64,000 nucleotides of DNA from Poecilobothrus nobilitatus. Taxonomy: Eukaryota > Arthropoda > Insecta > Diptera > Dolichopodidae. The position numbers and the translations under genes are program-made. The stretch is taken from assembly GCA_947095535.1 (NCBI GenBank), contig OX352772.1, positions 313,358,018-313,422,017 on the forward strand, in the 5' to 3' direction. This document shows, one piece after another, positions 27,152 to 38,569 of this stretch (positions within the stretch are counted from its first letter, which is position 1; the number at the start of each line of letters is the position of its first letter). Below the pieces are notes generated by a model, which was given only the letters and a program-made list of their open reading frames with translations, was not told the origin of the DNA and searched no databases.

Positions 27152-27879
27152 GGGAACAAATCGGACAACCACAAGTGGTAGTTTACTAGTGTACTTTTTG
27201 AGTTTTTTCGAATATTTCGTAACAGAAAAATTTTATGAGAAAAATTATTAAGAAAAAGTTGTTACACAAGTAAAGAGCAACAACTTTGCCATAGAACATT
27301 TTTTGATCCGACTAACTTTAACTTTTATTTAATTTTTCCAAAGTCCAAATTTCATACTCAATATGAATTTATATGGAGACAGCAGATTTTTTTGCATTTA
27401 ATTTTGCCGAAAACTGGCGGTTTATTTTAAAAAGATTCTATCTGAAAAATCTTTCGATATAAGATAAAAAAATTTTTAGCAGTCTCATATTTTCAGAGAC
27501 TATCTTGTATTTATTCTACTTGTCACATAAACTTTCTAGATATGAATTAATCTAGTATAGTTGTTCCTTGTCTTCTGTAAAGTTTTGAATTTTTGTTGTA
27601 TCATGATGTCGTCCAAATTGCTACTACTGCCTTTAAAGTTTACTCCTGTCTGATCTGATATTGTAGCATATAATTTTGTCTGGTCTTGTAGCATATAATT
27701 TGAGCAAAAATTTCATGCAGTTCATCTTACTTACTTCGAATGCATAATCCACATTGCCTGTCTTTTAAATTTGTTAAACAATGAAAAAGCGTTTCCAAAT
27801 ATTTTAGCCATAGGTCAAATCGATCTTCGAACATTAAAATATACAATAGATTTTTACAATGTTATACCAAAACAATAAT

Positions 27880-28243
27880 TTGATAATATTTTTTTTTCAA
27901 TATTTTTGGCGATTTTTTGCCGGGGACTTAATGTTTTGAAAATTATATTATTTTCTTATAGACTATAGAAATAAAAATTTCTGATATTTAGCGTTCTCAG
28001 ATTAAAAAAGAATCCAGGAGAATTGCATTTATAACCATTTTATAATAGAGTTTTTCTTAAGGAAACTCCGTGAGTCTGGGTTTACTTAATAAAGTTGTTC
28101 TAAAATATAATTTCTATATCTTCATTTAGTTATATTTAAGCTGTAGACATTGTATAAACAGAGAGACGAACGAACGAACAGACGGACAGTGTAAAACTAA
28201 TAAGAAAATTTTTCAAATTTGTTTGCAAATGTCATAAAAATAG
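27880..28243 (-). mobile_element. Family C fragment, strongly diverged
   Basis: The right part repeats the order seen at 6360-6609: GTATAAACAGAGAGACG, an AACGAACGAACAGACGGAC tract, then TTTTTCAAATTTGTTTGCAAATGTC. The left limit is uncertain. Confidence 0.4.
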
Positions 28244-29533
28244 AATATTTTAGAATAGGTAAATAGATTTCCATCCTTACAAAATTTATCGTTTACTTAT
28301 CTTATTTTTCGTAGTTGAAATTGTCGAGTTAGTGACGAAATCCACAAACAAAAATCCATAAACAAAAATTTTAAAAATCAAAATTCACAAATTCAAAGAT
28401 GTGCAAAGAATTTTTTGAAAAAAACAAAAACTCACGATTTTGTAATAAACTCTAAAGTTTTTCTTAAATAATTTTAATGCATATATATTTCAATATCAAA
28501 AAATTTCATTGTTTTTCAAATCAAAATCAAAAATTCAAGAGTGGGGCTCCTAAACAAAGTGGGGCTCCTGATTATGGATTTTGTTTTTTGTTGATTTTTC
28601 TTTTTTGTGGCAAAAATTATAATGGATTTTTTTTGAATTTTTGCATCTACCCCTACCCCACTCCGAACACTTACCTTTTTCGTAGTCTACTTTGAAAATA
28701 ATAACATTTAACTGTTTTTAGTCAAGTTTAACATTTTATCATATTTGAAAACTACACATATAGCCATTAAAAAAAAAAGCACTATCTAAAAATTATTTAA
28801 AAAAGTTAATTTAAACTAAACATAGTGTAAAAATTTAAATTGCCTTAGGATAATTAAAATTCTAAAGAAATATTTATTATATAAACAAAAATTTAACAAA
28901 TATGTACATAGTATAGGTATATAATTTTAAAATGTACTGCATTCAAATTTTTAAACTCCAAAACAATGTTAACAAAATTTAATATGATATTAAAATGCTA
29001 GAAAATTTTTAAATAAAAATTTGTTTATTATTAATGTTCACATATTCAGTTTTTTTACACCTCATAAAATTATATTATTCTATAAATAATAATACATGGA
29101 ATTAATAGATACATAACTATAGTCTATACGGTATCCTTTAGGCGATTGTAATAATAATTTTATTAGAATTATTTTTATTAAATGGGTTCAAAAAAATAAA
29201 AATATAGAAAATTTAAATAAAAATAAACACAATTAGAAATTATTGAATTTTTTTTAGTTAAAATTCAAGCGGAAAACCTTTATTCATAATATTTTTGTTT
29301 AACTGTAAAACAAAAATTTTGTATTCATACAGAGGATACCAAAACATCGTATATTTCTACAGATTAGTTTTAAATATAATATTATGTAGACAGTGCTGGC
29401 TCAAGACCTTTTTTGAAGCGAACTATTTTTGAGTTTTTGCATCCTCTATTCTTCCTTTAATTTTTAGCAAAATGCATAAAGAGTAAAATTGTTAAAATGC
29501 GATTTTATTTCAACTTTATTATAATATAATATT

Positions 29534-31195
29534 ACTAGAAAATCCCCTGTGCAATTGCACAATTTCTATAGAACATTTACGGAACATTTACTATAGAACA
29601 TCAAAAACATTTACGGTAGCATTCTGACTCCCTTAATAAACTACCTAAAAATTTCATTTTTACATCAGCACCATTAAAAAAATGTTGAAATCACTTACTT
29701 ACTTGTAATAGAAAAAAAACATAAAACAAATCTAAACACATAAAATTAAAAATGTTAGGTACAGTTTATTCATTTTTGCTCGCCGTTTTTTCGTGGCGGT
29801 AATTTTTGTCAGTTTTTTAATCATTGAGAAAAAATGGTCCAAGCTAAGAACACATTCAGGGTAAAAGTTCGTGCCGATATCTCAAAAATTGTTTGAAACA
29901 CATGTATAAAAGTGCACAATAAAAACCGGCGAAAAACCAACCAACACCAACCGCTACGACATTTTTTTTTTTTGTTGCATTTAAAACAATACCAATAATC
30001 GAAATAATTTTAATATTTGTTAAAATTTTACCAGACTCTCTATTTTTCTTTTGTTTTAAAAAAAAATTTTTATGTCGATGAAAAACAGTTGTTTTCGCCG
30101 CGAATTACTTTAATTACCAAAACTACTTTCAAGTCTTTTGCGTTTATTTTTTTTTGCTTGAAAAAAATTTGCTGAATTTATTTTATTTAAATGTACTTTA
30201 GAAGAGGTCTATATGATACTTTAGAAGAGGTCTATATGGTATGGTCTATGGTATATTTAATAAAAGATTCATGTCTATGATAATGTAATTTCATAAATTT
30301 TCGGGGCCTGTTTTTTGTGACGGTCGTTTTCGACAGCTTTTTAATTTAATGGTCTAATAATAAATTAGTACAAAATTATGAATCTTTTGTGAGAGAAGGC
30401 TTCTAAAATGATATTTTTTATGTTATTTTTTTTTTTTAAGAAAAATATCCGTTTCTATAATATTTAGTAATTTTCTGACTTCTGTTATGAAATATAATTA
30501 TTTAAGTCTGCCGAATTTTATATTAATAAAAAAATTCCGAATATTTTATGTTATACCAGAAAATTTAGCTTAAAAATCCAAATTTCAACCTAAATAAACA
30601 AAACTATTTTAAAGTATGTTACGAAGCTTTTACCAGCTTTTATACTAATGAAAACAAAATCAAGAATAAAATCGGCCTATTATTTTTTTCTTATAAATAT
30701 GAGGTTTACTATAAACTTTGTTCACTCTCACTTTTTCACTTTCAGACGTTTTAATTTTATTAAGAGTACCAATTTTTATTTTTTTCAAAACAATAGATTG
30801 AAAACGCCAACAGAAGATTAATAATTTATTTTTAATTTACCGCTGCGACCAGTTCATAATGGACGTGGTGGTCAAATTTAAAAATTTGCTGAATTTATTT
30901 TGATTGAAAATGTGTTTTTCAAGTATGTACTTTTCCTTTTTTGACTGTACTCACTTTTAATGAACGGTGTGTGTCTCTGGTAATACTTCTAGTGGAAAAT
31001 TTGGTCTCCGGTAATAATATTTACTAAATTTATTTATATTTTTAATGAACTGTTTGTGTCTCTTGATATTACTTTGAGTCAAAGATTTGTGTCTCTGGTA
31101 ATAAAATTTTAATTTATTAAATAACTATACAGAAATATCATCATTGCCAGTTTAGTTTACATTCAGTGTGAGTGTTTTATTATAGATATAAAATA
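29534..31195. repeat. Unclassified repeat-like block
   Basis: This block contains internal duplications: GTGGCGGTAATTTTTGTCAG-type segments near 29790 and 30315, a 24-base tandem (ACTTTAGAAGAGGTCTATATG) at 30195-30235, and three GTGTCTCTGGTAATA-like words between 30968 and 31105. The left edge reads ATTACTAGAAAATCCCCTG. The class is unknown and the limits are approximate. Confidence 0.35.
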
Positions 31196-31590
31196 TATTT
31201 TTTTACATGTTGGCAAGGTCTCGCCAACATCTTGTGTATTATATTATAGATATGCATTTACAAAAAAACAAAATTTATGATTGGGCTTTAAAATTTTTGT
31301 TTGCGAGCTTTCATTACAATTTCAAGCAAATTTTTCAATTAAATTTTCTAAATTTAGATTTTATACAAATCGCACAATCAATTAAAGTTAAATTTAGTCA
31401 GTAATAATATGACACTACCGAGGAGAAATTCTTGGTGTCTTTTGAAAATTCCCACTTTTCTTAGGTAAAAAACAAAAAAAACAAATTTGTTATTTTGAAA
31501 AACTTGGTTCAAAACATTACAGAAATCGGCAAAGTCATTTCCAGTCTTACTTCATTGTTCACTTCACTGACCTTATTTTATAGATACGTT

Positions 31591-31692
31591 GTAGGGGCAA
31601 ACATCTGTTATAAAGGAAAAAAAAACATTTAATACCTCCGCTAAAAGTTTTCCAAAGTGAAACAAGGAATATGACAGATGCCCACCCCTATA
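31591..31692. repeat. Short inverted-repeat unit upstream of the candidate first exon
   Basis: The arms GTAGGGGCAAACATCTGTTA (31591-31610) and GACAGATGCCCACCCCTA (31673-31690) pair with a few mismatches around a 60-base A-rich loop. It is either a tiny MITE or a promoter-proximal hairpin. Confidence 0.5.
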
Positions 31693-31742
31693 CTGTCGAA
31701 CTGTCAAGATAACTTAATACAGCATACAGAAATTCGTTTGTC

Positions 31743-31787
31743 ATGCGCAAGTTGTGTTTACGGAACCTTATGCCAGCACATGTGTTG
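31743..31787 (+). other. Candidate first exon ending in a strong splice donor
   Basis: This is a locally less AT-rich stretch with an ATG at 31743 and 15 open codons (MRKLCLRNLMPAHVL). It stops at a consensus donor, GTAAGT from 31788. It could be the upstream (coding or leader) exon of the gene at 35152, joined to the acceptor at 34460, or belong to an unrelated transcript. The peptide was not recognised. The only evidence is the donor and the change in base composition. Confidence 0.2.
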
Positions 31788-34138
31788 GTAAGTTGGTAAT
31801 TTATATTCAACGTAATTTAATAATAACATTAACATCTTTCCTCAATAAAATTCTCCAAATTTCCCCCTTCATCCTCCATAATCTTAATTATATCACAAAC
31901 CTAACTTCCCAAATAATCTTTTCCACATTCTTATCCGTAAAACCAAACAATAAATTTTTTTTATATATTAAAAGACTCGTCTTAAAGTTTGGTTTTAAAG
32001 GGGATGGTTTTGGTTGTTTAAAGTTCAACACTACTCAGATGAACTTCATGAAGTTCCTTTCATTGATTTTTGATATTTTCCACTGTCACTCGTAAAAAAA
32101 ACGAACATCATAAATTTTGCCGTTCATTATAGAATTAAATCAAATTGCTATTATTACCTAATAATTATTTCTAATCAGCAAAATTAAGAACTTCAAATTA
32201 TGTCCTTCCCAAATTTACATAAATACAAAACTTAATATTTTATGTTATGAAGGGTTAACTATACAGAAATGCAACGAAATACTTAATATCATCATCTGAT
32301 TATAATAGTTTTAAGCAAATTAAAGCAGAGAGGGTGTTTAAATTTAAAAGTTACGCTAACAAGTAAGAGTAAACTTTTGTATTGATACGTATTATTATTA
32401 TATTACTAAAAATTAAAATTATATAAAATATTCTAAATTATACAGATGTGTATATAAAAAACATTAAAATACAATTTCTCCTGTTTAAATTAATTCAGTT
32501 GTTTTAAAACTTTAAATTTATTCACTAATAGGTACTTTATAACTAATTTTTTTGTTATTCATATTATTTTTACTTATTAATAATTCTTGCACCAAATTTA
32601 CTTACTCATGTATTATAAGAGACTGGAAACCTGTAAAATATTTTCCACAACTAACATTAAACAAATTATTAAATTTGAAAATATATAATGAAAAAAAAAT
32701 ATAAATATTTTTCTCTATACAAATTAATTTATTATAAACCAATCATCAAAATAAGAATATCTTTTAATATTCATATCTGAAGATATGAAAATATAGAACT
32801 ATCAACTATAAATAAAGGAACAAAAGATGTTGTTAACATCCAAAATGTTCATATACAATAAGAAAAGTCTCATTTCCCTTTTTTACTGTATTTTTTCAAA
32901 TTTATATTTTTTTATATTTTAATGTCAGTTTTGTTTTTAATTTTTTAAACAACTAAATAGACAGAGTATTGGTATGTTAATATGTACTTATACATATAGG
33001 CTGTTTAGGTACACTTGACAATTGGGCCATATATATAAGCGAAAGTACTTCAATTTATTAAAAAAAAAAACAAAAAAAAAAACAACATATTCGATGCAAA
33101 TAAAATTTAATAAAATCAAATAAAATATAATTATCTTTTTACTTAAAAAAAAAAAATTTAACTAAATTTTTAAATAGTAAATAATAATATCGTCTTTATA
33201 ATTACCAATAATTTAAAAATATATTTTTACTACATATATTTTCAGAAAATAGAAAGAATCTGTTTTCATTTAATTAATACTCTATAATTCTTATATTGCA
33301 AAACCAGATTAGGACATAAAATCACATAAAAATTTACTTCAAAGGATATGAAAAATTTCATAAATAGGTAAACGGATACGATAAAATAAAGATGAATTAA
33401 AGACACTTTGAAAATTTCTTTTGTTCACGAATACATTATAATTTTTTGATTAACTCATTTATTTAACAACTTTAATATTGTTGTCTATCTTCTAATATCT
33501 TCTAAAGTTGTTTAATAAAATTTCGATTTTTCAATTGACTTAACATTTTGACACCTATTAGGGCCCACTATGTTTTTAGCACATTTCCCAAGAAATTTGA
33601 AAAAATGAGCTCTGTCCGCCCGTCCGTCTGTTTACAAAACTTCTACACCGTTAAAGTTCGAGAAAAAAAATTTTAACCATGGGCAGATCTCATAAAAAAA
33701 TTAATTTTGTGGAACAACTTTTTCATGTAGCCCCATCCATTACAAAGCTACAGCCCCTCAAACTTTGAAAAACCCTATTTTTAAATACGTATATATCTCA
33801 TGTTCTGCTCAACATTTTTTCAATCTGAAAACGTCATTCGACAGGTACTTTTTTTAACTTTGTAAATTAATATCACGAAAAATAATCAAACTAACAATAA
33901 AAAAAATTTAAAAAATACTTTAAATCCAATTCATATAATTTACCTTAAGTTTTTATTTTTTAAACTATTATTAAAAATAAAAAATAAAATAAAAAACACA
34001 TACCACAAAAAAAAAATGTAAACGTGCAAAACAATCCATAAAAAAACGCTACATTTTTTTCTTTCAAAATATCAAAGTAAAGAGATCACTTGTTGGGATT
34101 CATTTAACTATAAGTATTTTATAATAAAAATTAAAGAT
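31788..34138. other. No gene identified; one family C fragment
   Basis: Apart from the family C piece at 33577, this is AT-rich DNA. The 113-codon frame at 31754-32095 shows no domain and overlaps the candidate donor at 31788. Confidence 0.45.
33577..33880 (+). mobile_element. Family C 5' fragment
   Basis: It starts TTAGCACATTTCCC, then GTCCGCCCGTCCGTCTG and the conserved interior. It stops after the TCATTCGACAGG motif, so roughly the first third of the element is present. Confidence 0.65.
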
Positions 34139-34232
34139 TATCATCATCATTATTATCATCCTAATCATCAATCAATGATTGATAATATTTTCGAATAAAT
34201 GATTGTTAGAATGATAATGATAATAAAAATCA
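34139..34232. repeat. Degenerate ATC/ATG trinucleotide tract forming an imperfect hairpin
   Basis: TTATTATCATCCTAATCAT (from 34149) can pair with ATGATTGTTAGAATGATAA (from 34200). It lies about 230 bases before the candidate leader acceptor at 34460. Confidence 0.5.
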
Positions 34233-34460
34233 AGTGATACTGAAATGGGAGGGAATTACAAAATAAATTACACACTTTACTAAACGTTTTAACTTCATCA
34301 TAATATTATTATTTTATTTTTTGTCTCTTTCTTTTGCTGAATTCATCATTTCAGCATTTTATTTAATCAAAAATAATAATTTTTGTTACACCTGAACTAT
34401 TTTACATAAAAACTTAATAAGTTATATTTACTAGATTAAAAAATTTACTTTTCTTTTCAG

Positions 34461-35151
34461 AGAAAAAAAAAAAAAAAAACAAAATCAAAATAATAACATT
34501 TTTGCAAAACTGAAGAAAAACTAAAAAAAAAAAAAAAAAAAAATTGTGTTACAGATAAATGAAAAATATATATAATTTAAGTTAATAAAAAGAAAAACAG
34601 ACAGGAAAAAGTGAAAAATCAAATATAAAAAATTTAAAGTACGAAAAAAAAAAAAAAATCTTAATAAATAACAAGCTTTCTATCTATATTTATATATATA
34701 TCTATATATGTATTATGTATATATATATATACGTACCTATATTTATAATAATAGTTATGAAAAATTTTATAAAAAATCTTTTATAAAGTCAAGTTATTTG
34801 ATATCATTTTTTAATCGGTTGTTGATATTTGATCATATCAATTCGATATAAATATCCAAAACAAAAAACTTTTATATTAAAAAAAAAATATATATTAAAA
34901 AAAACGAAATTATTAAAAAACAATTAAAACAAAAGTGTATTTTAATTATGCATCATTAAAAATTTAAATAAGAGTGGTAAAAAAAAAACAAAACCATTCA
35001 AATCTGTAATTAAGGAACAAAGGAGAAAATAAAATATAACATTAATATAATTAATAAATCAAAAAAACAACAAAAAAAAAAAATTAATAGTAATTAATAA
35101 ATCAAAAAAACAACAAAAAAAAAAATAAATAAATAAATAAATGTTACTAAA
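34461..35151 (+). other. Candidate 5' untranslated exon / leader of the Osiris-like gene
   Basis: A plausible 3' splice site (TTACTTTTCTTTTCAG, ending 34460) opens about 690 bp of A-rich sequence with no ORF before the start codon. The leader carries poly-A runs and a tandem duplication of a roughly 45-bp unit just upstream of the start (about 35053-35127). A short upstream ORF (35141-35161, seven codons with the stop) overlaps the main ATG and could lower translation. Whether transcription enters through this acceptor or starts inside the leader cannot be decided here. Confidence 0.3.
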
Positions 35152-35989
35152 ATGTCCTTGATAAAAATGAAATTTTTAAATTTAATAATTTTAATTTTAA
35201 TTTATTTAAGAATACAACAAATTTTTGCCATGTTTATAGAAAATCATAATAATAATTTAAATAATTACAACAATATTAATAATAATATTAATAATCATAA
35301 TAATAATAATTACAATAGTAATATAAGAAAATTTCATTCATATTTTAATAGAAATAATCAAAATAATATAAAAAGTCAAATATATCAATCAGAACAACAT
35401 AATAATAATAATAATTATAATAATTATTTGCCATTAATAAGAACTATTAATAATGATAATATTAATAATAATATTAATAATATTAATAATAATGATAATA
35501 ATCTTATTTTAAATACAAATTCAAATAATAATGAAAATTTATTTAAATATTATTATGATATTGAAAAATTAAATGATAAAAAAAATAATAAACAATTAGA
35601 ACATGGTATTACAACATATTTAAATCCAGTAAAATTAAAAAGTTCAACAATGCCATCATTATTATACACATCATTAAATTTTATTCAGGATAATAATAAT
35701 AATAATAAAAATAATTATAAAAATATATTTGATTTAAATAAATTAAAAAATTTAATTCAACAACAATCACAACATCAACAACAACCCCAACAACAACAAC
35801 AACGAAATAATAGTAAAAGTATAAAAACTTTTAGGGATTTGTTAGAAAATGAAAAAATTAATTATAATTATGGACAAATTGAAAATAATATTACAAATAA
35901 TACTGAAAGGCATAAAAATGAAACAAATTTAAATCAGGAACGAAGTATATCAATATCATTAATGGATTTTTTACCGAATTTTGATAATG
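35152..35989 (+). CDS. Exon 1 of an Osiris-like (DUF1676-like) Asn-rich secreted/membrane protein
   Basis: This is the first coding exon of a two-exon gene and encodes residues 1-279 plus the first base of codon 280. Residues 1 to about 27 form a signal peptide or anchor: Lys-containing start, Leu/Ile-rich core, then QIFA before the mature chain. A second in-frame ATG at 35167 would leave the hydrophobic core intact. Residues about 30-150 and 180-250 are dominated by Asn, with a Gln run near residue 205-220. More ordinary stretches occur at about 45-60, 130-170 and 225-279, including FRDLLENEKINYNYGQ and SLMDFLPNFDNG. The exon ends in a strong donor (GTAAGT from 35990, phase 1) and joins 40904 in frame, rebuilding a Gly codon. 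A seven-codon upstream ORF (35141-35161) overlaps the start codon. Low-complexity Asn tracts are not typical of Osiris proteins. The family call rests on exon 2. The existence of the gene is much surer than its function. Confidence 0.82.
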
Positions 35990-36349
35990 GTAAGTTATTT
36001 TTTTTATAATGCTATAAATTATTGTAATATTTAAATTTTTTTTTTATTTTTAATTTTATTTATATTATGTTATTAGGTTGCTATTTCGTTTCCTTACAAA
36101 GATTCTTAAAAAGTTTATCCTTATTGCTTAATTTTTTTCTTATCATCCTTAATGTATATGAACTTTTATTTTCATATAAATATCTCTTTTTATTAATAAA
36201 TCTTGGAAGGAAGTATATGTATGATGAAATTTTCAAAATTAAGTCGAATTTGTTGATTTTATAATTTTTTCTCTTCGAAACCTATCCATTACTAAATGTT
36301 AATGATAATAATCATGTCGTGGAAGTTGAGTTAAATTTATGATAAAGTG

Positions 36350-37315
36350 CTCTTGTATTCATTTTGATCTATTGTCATGTGTACTAAATCACCAATATTT
36401 AATACAGCTGTTCAATTCCTAGTCTTACTTATAACCATGACATTTGTTTTCCAGCACTGCCTCTTTCAACTTCGACTTTGCCTTACACGATAAGCTGTAA
36501 AAAATCGCATTTTTGATCCTTCATCACATGTCTAAAATATGTTTTTCTTTTTTGTTTTCAGTGCTTTCCTCTGCCACATAAATGTAACAAGGAAATTACA
36601 CAGCCTTTCGTTTGCAGAAGTGGATGTAAATGTCATAAGGGGGAATTATTCTTACAACGTATATGGGATTCGAACCCAGATTTCTTCGCTGTTTACAGCG
36701 TGTTTTATAAGCTCTTACCCACTAAGCCACAGAGGCCCCAAAATATGTTATTTTTTTTATTTTCATAATTGTTAAAGGCTATCGGTTTTTATTTATTCTT
36801 TGAAAAACTTCAGCATTTGCAACACGAACTACCCACGAAATTTTCAGAATTATTCTATAGAGTCACATTTCAAAGGATTCGAGTTTATTCATCTGGGTGG
36901 ATGTCAAGGTCCAAGTTCCTACTCCATATAACAGAACTGACCATATATAGCATTTCAGAGAACATTTCATAAAATCTCTGCTGTAAAACACTTTTTTGTA
37001 CTTATTTGCCAATACTCAAAAAAAATTTAGCTAGACAAGGTAGCTAGATTTTAGTTTTTGTGGTATTAATTTTGATCAAGATTTATGCTATGATGATTAA
37101 CTTTATATATTAATAATGTCTTAAGTTATCTCTTAAATATTTTAAATTAACTGCCAATAGTGTTGTATCATCAGTGTCTCTGATGATATTTATGAAGGTG
37201 CCGTTTACTTTGATACCTATTTCAATAACTGCAATTCTTGGAAGATTTTTTCTGCATAAAGATTGAAAAGCATCGATGATAAGATATATACAACCCAGTC
37301 GAACTCCTCCCTTGA
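36350..37315 (-). mobile_element. Degenerate non-LTR retrotransposon (reverse transcriptase 3' half), interrupted by a SINE
   Basis: On the minus strand, frameshifted pieces match the C-terminal half of an RTE/CR1-type LINE polyprotein. From the 5' side they read GGVRLGCILSSMLFNLYAEK (the RT block normally GxRQGCxLSPxLFNLY) and GIKVNGT. A damaged YADD block follows, read as RDTDDTTLLAVNL, then CYIWSVLLYGVGTWTLT and LYRIILKISWVVRVANAEVF. After the SINE the frame resumes with FRHVMKDQKCDFLQL and GKQMSWL. Stops and frameshifts make it a dead copy. The identification uses the known order of RT motifs. The upstream endonuclease and fingers regions are missing. Confidence 0.82.
36544..36739 (-). 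mobile_element. tRNA-derived SINE inserted into the LINE relic
   Basis: On the minus strand it begins with a tRNA-like head: box A-like TGGCTTAGTGGG, then box B GGGTTCGAATCCC. A roughly 100-bp body shared with the other copies and an A-rich tail follow. Ten-base direct repeats AAAATATGTT (36534-36543 and 36740-36749) flank it exactly. They are a target-site duplication, and the LINE reading frame continues on both sides. It is the clearest full-length copy in the window. Confidence 0.88.
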
Positions 37316-37989
37316 TTTTTGTAATTAAATTATTTAATATACATACTTAAATAGTTATATTGCTATTAAAAATAATCCTTAATATATGTAACAGCAAATG
37401 TATTTAAAAAAAAAAAACTAATTAAAAATTTTTAATTTGTTCACTGAACAGTATAGAAATTATATTTGCGTTTGTGGACAATTAAAATAGAAGAGAATGT
37501 AAAACTTAATTTATTTCTTTAATTTTTTATCATTTAAATGTCTTTTAAATTTTAATTTTTTTAATTTCAATATTGTTTGTTCTCTGTGCTTTGAAATGAA
37601 AATTTACGATAACCAAAATACAAAAAAAAAAAACCAAAATACCGTAAAATTAACGAAATAATATTGCATAGTTTGTGGCGAAAAAAAAAATGTTAATTTA
37701 CTTTAAATTATTCAAACTAAAAATCTTCTTCTAATTTTCTTTAGATTCTTTATTTAGATTTCTTATAAATGTTTTTTTTTCAAATCTTATGTTTTATAAA
37801 ATATAAAATGAAATAACGGTTCTTACTATTTTGCCAAAATTTAGAGAATCGATACTTTTAAATCATGAAAATATTCAGTATTTTTTTTTTGGTATATTCA
37901 CTTTTATTTATTTTCCATTGCCCAAAAACACAGTATTAACTCGATGGTGCACTTATGTTATTGTTATGCACTTTTCTTACACGCATTAT

Positions 37990-38565
37990 AAACGAAGAAG
38001 AATATATATTAGACTGCTTCTACTAATATTATAACAGCACGAACATAGTATAAGATGCTATTTCATAAAATTTAGAAATGCTATTTATTTCATCTGTTAA
38101 AAAAATTTAAAATGTTTTACTTAAATTAAATAGTAACTTGAGGTCGTTGCTCTAAAACAAAAACCAAATTTTACAAAAATTGTTGCCATAAAAGTTCGTT
38201 ATCTTTTACAAAATTGCAAATATATCTTAATTTATTAAATACTTACCACGATAATATGATCATATAAATTTCACAGCAACCCAAATCTGTTATGTTAGGC
38301 TAAACAAATTTTTCAAAAGTTGTTGTCATCAAAACAACAATAAACTTAACTTCTTTTGACAAAATTTTAAATGCCTAGCTTATATAATCACTGAATGAAG
38401 TACATATAAAAACAGAAGTTGTACGGCAACTATTCTAACCTGGCGGTTAGAGGAACAGGCATTTACATGAAAATTAAATAGTGAACATTTCAGAATTCTA
38501 GTTTCAATATTTTTTGAAGGCATTTACTCAGCTTAATCGATTCAGAATTCGAGTCTAAGCAAGAA
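37990..38565 (+). mobile_element. Diverged family A element, cut at its 3' end by the LINE
   Basis: AAACGAAGAAG and TAGACTGCTTC at the left mirror the A start. The middle keeps the CCAAATTTTACAAAAATTGT motif, and near the right TTAATCGATTCAGAATTCGA matches the A tail. The sequence then passes abruptly into LINE coding sequence at about 38570, so the A element predates the LINE. Confidence 0.65.
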
Positions 38566-38569
38566 TGTA

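Noticed and set aside
29391..29420. CAGTGCTGGCTCAAGACC, reminiscent of a hAT-type terminus
   Set aside because: No matching inverted end, no 8-bp target duplication and no transposase were found.
31754..32095. 113-codon plus-strand frame
   Set aside because: Composition follows the AT-rich background, there is no domain, and it crosses a better-supported splice donor at 31788.
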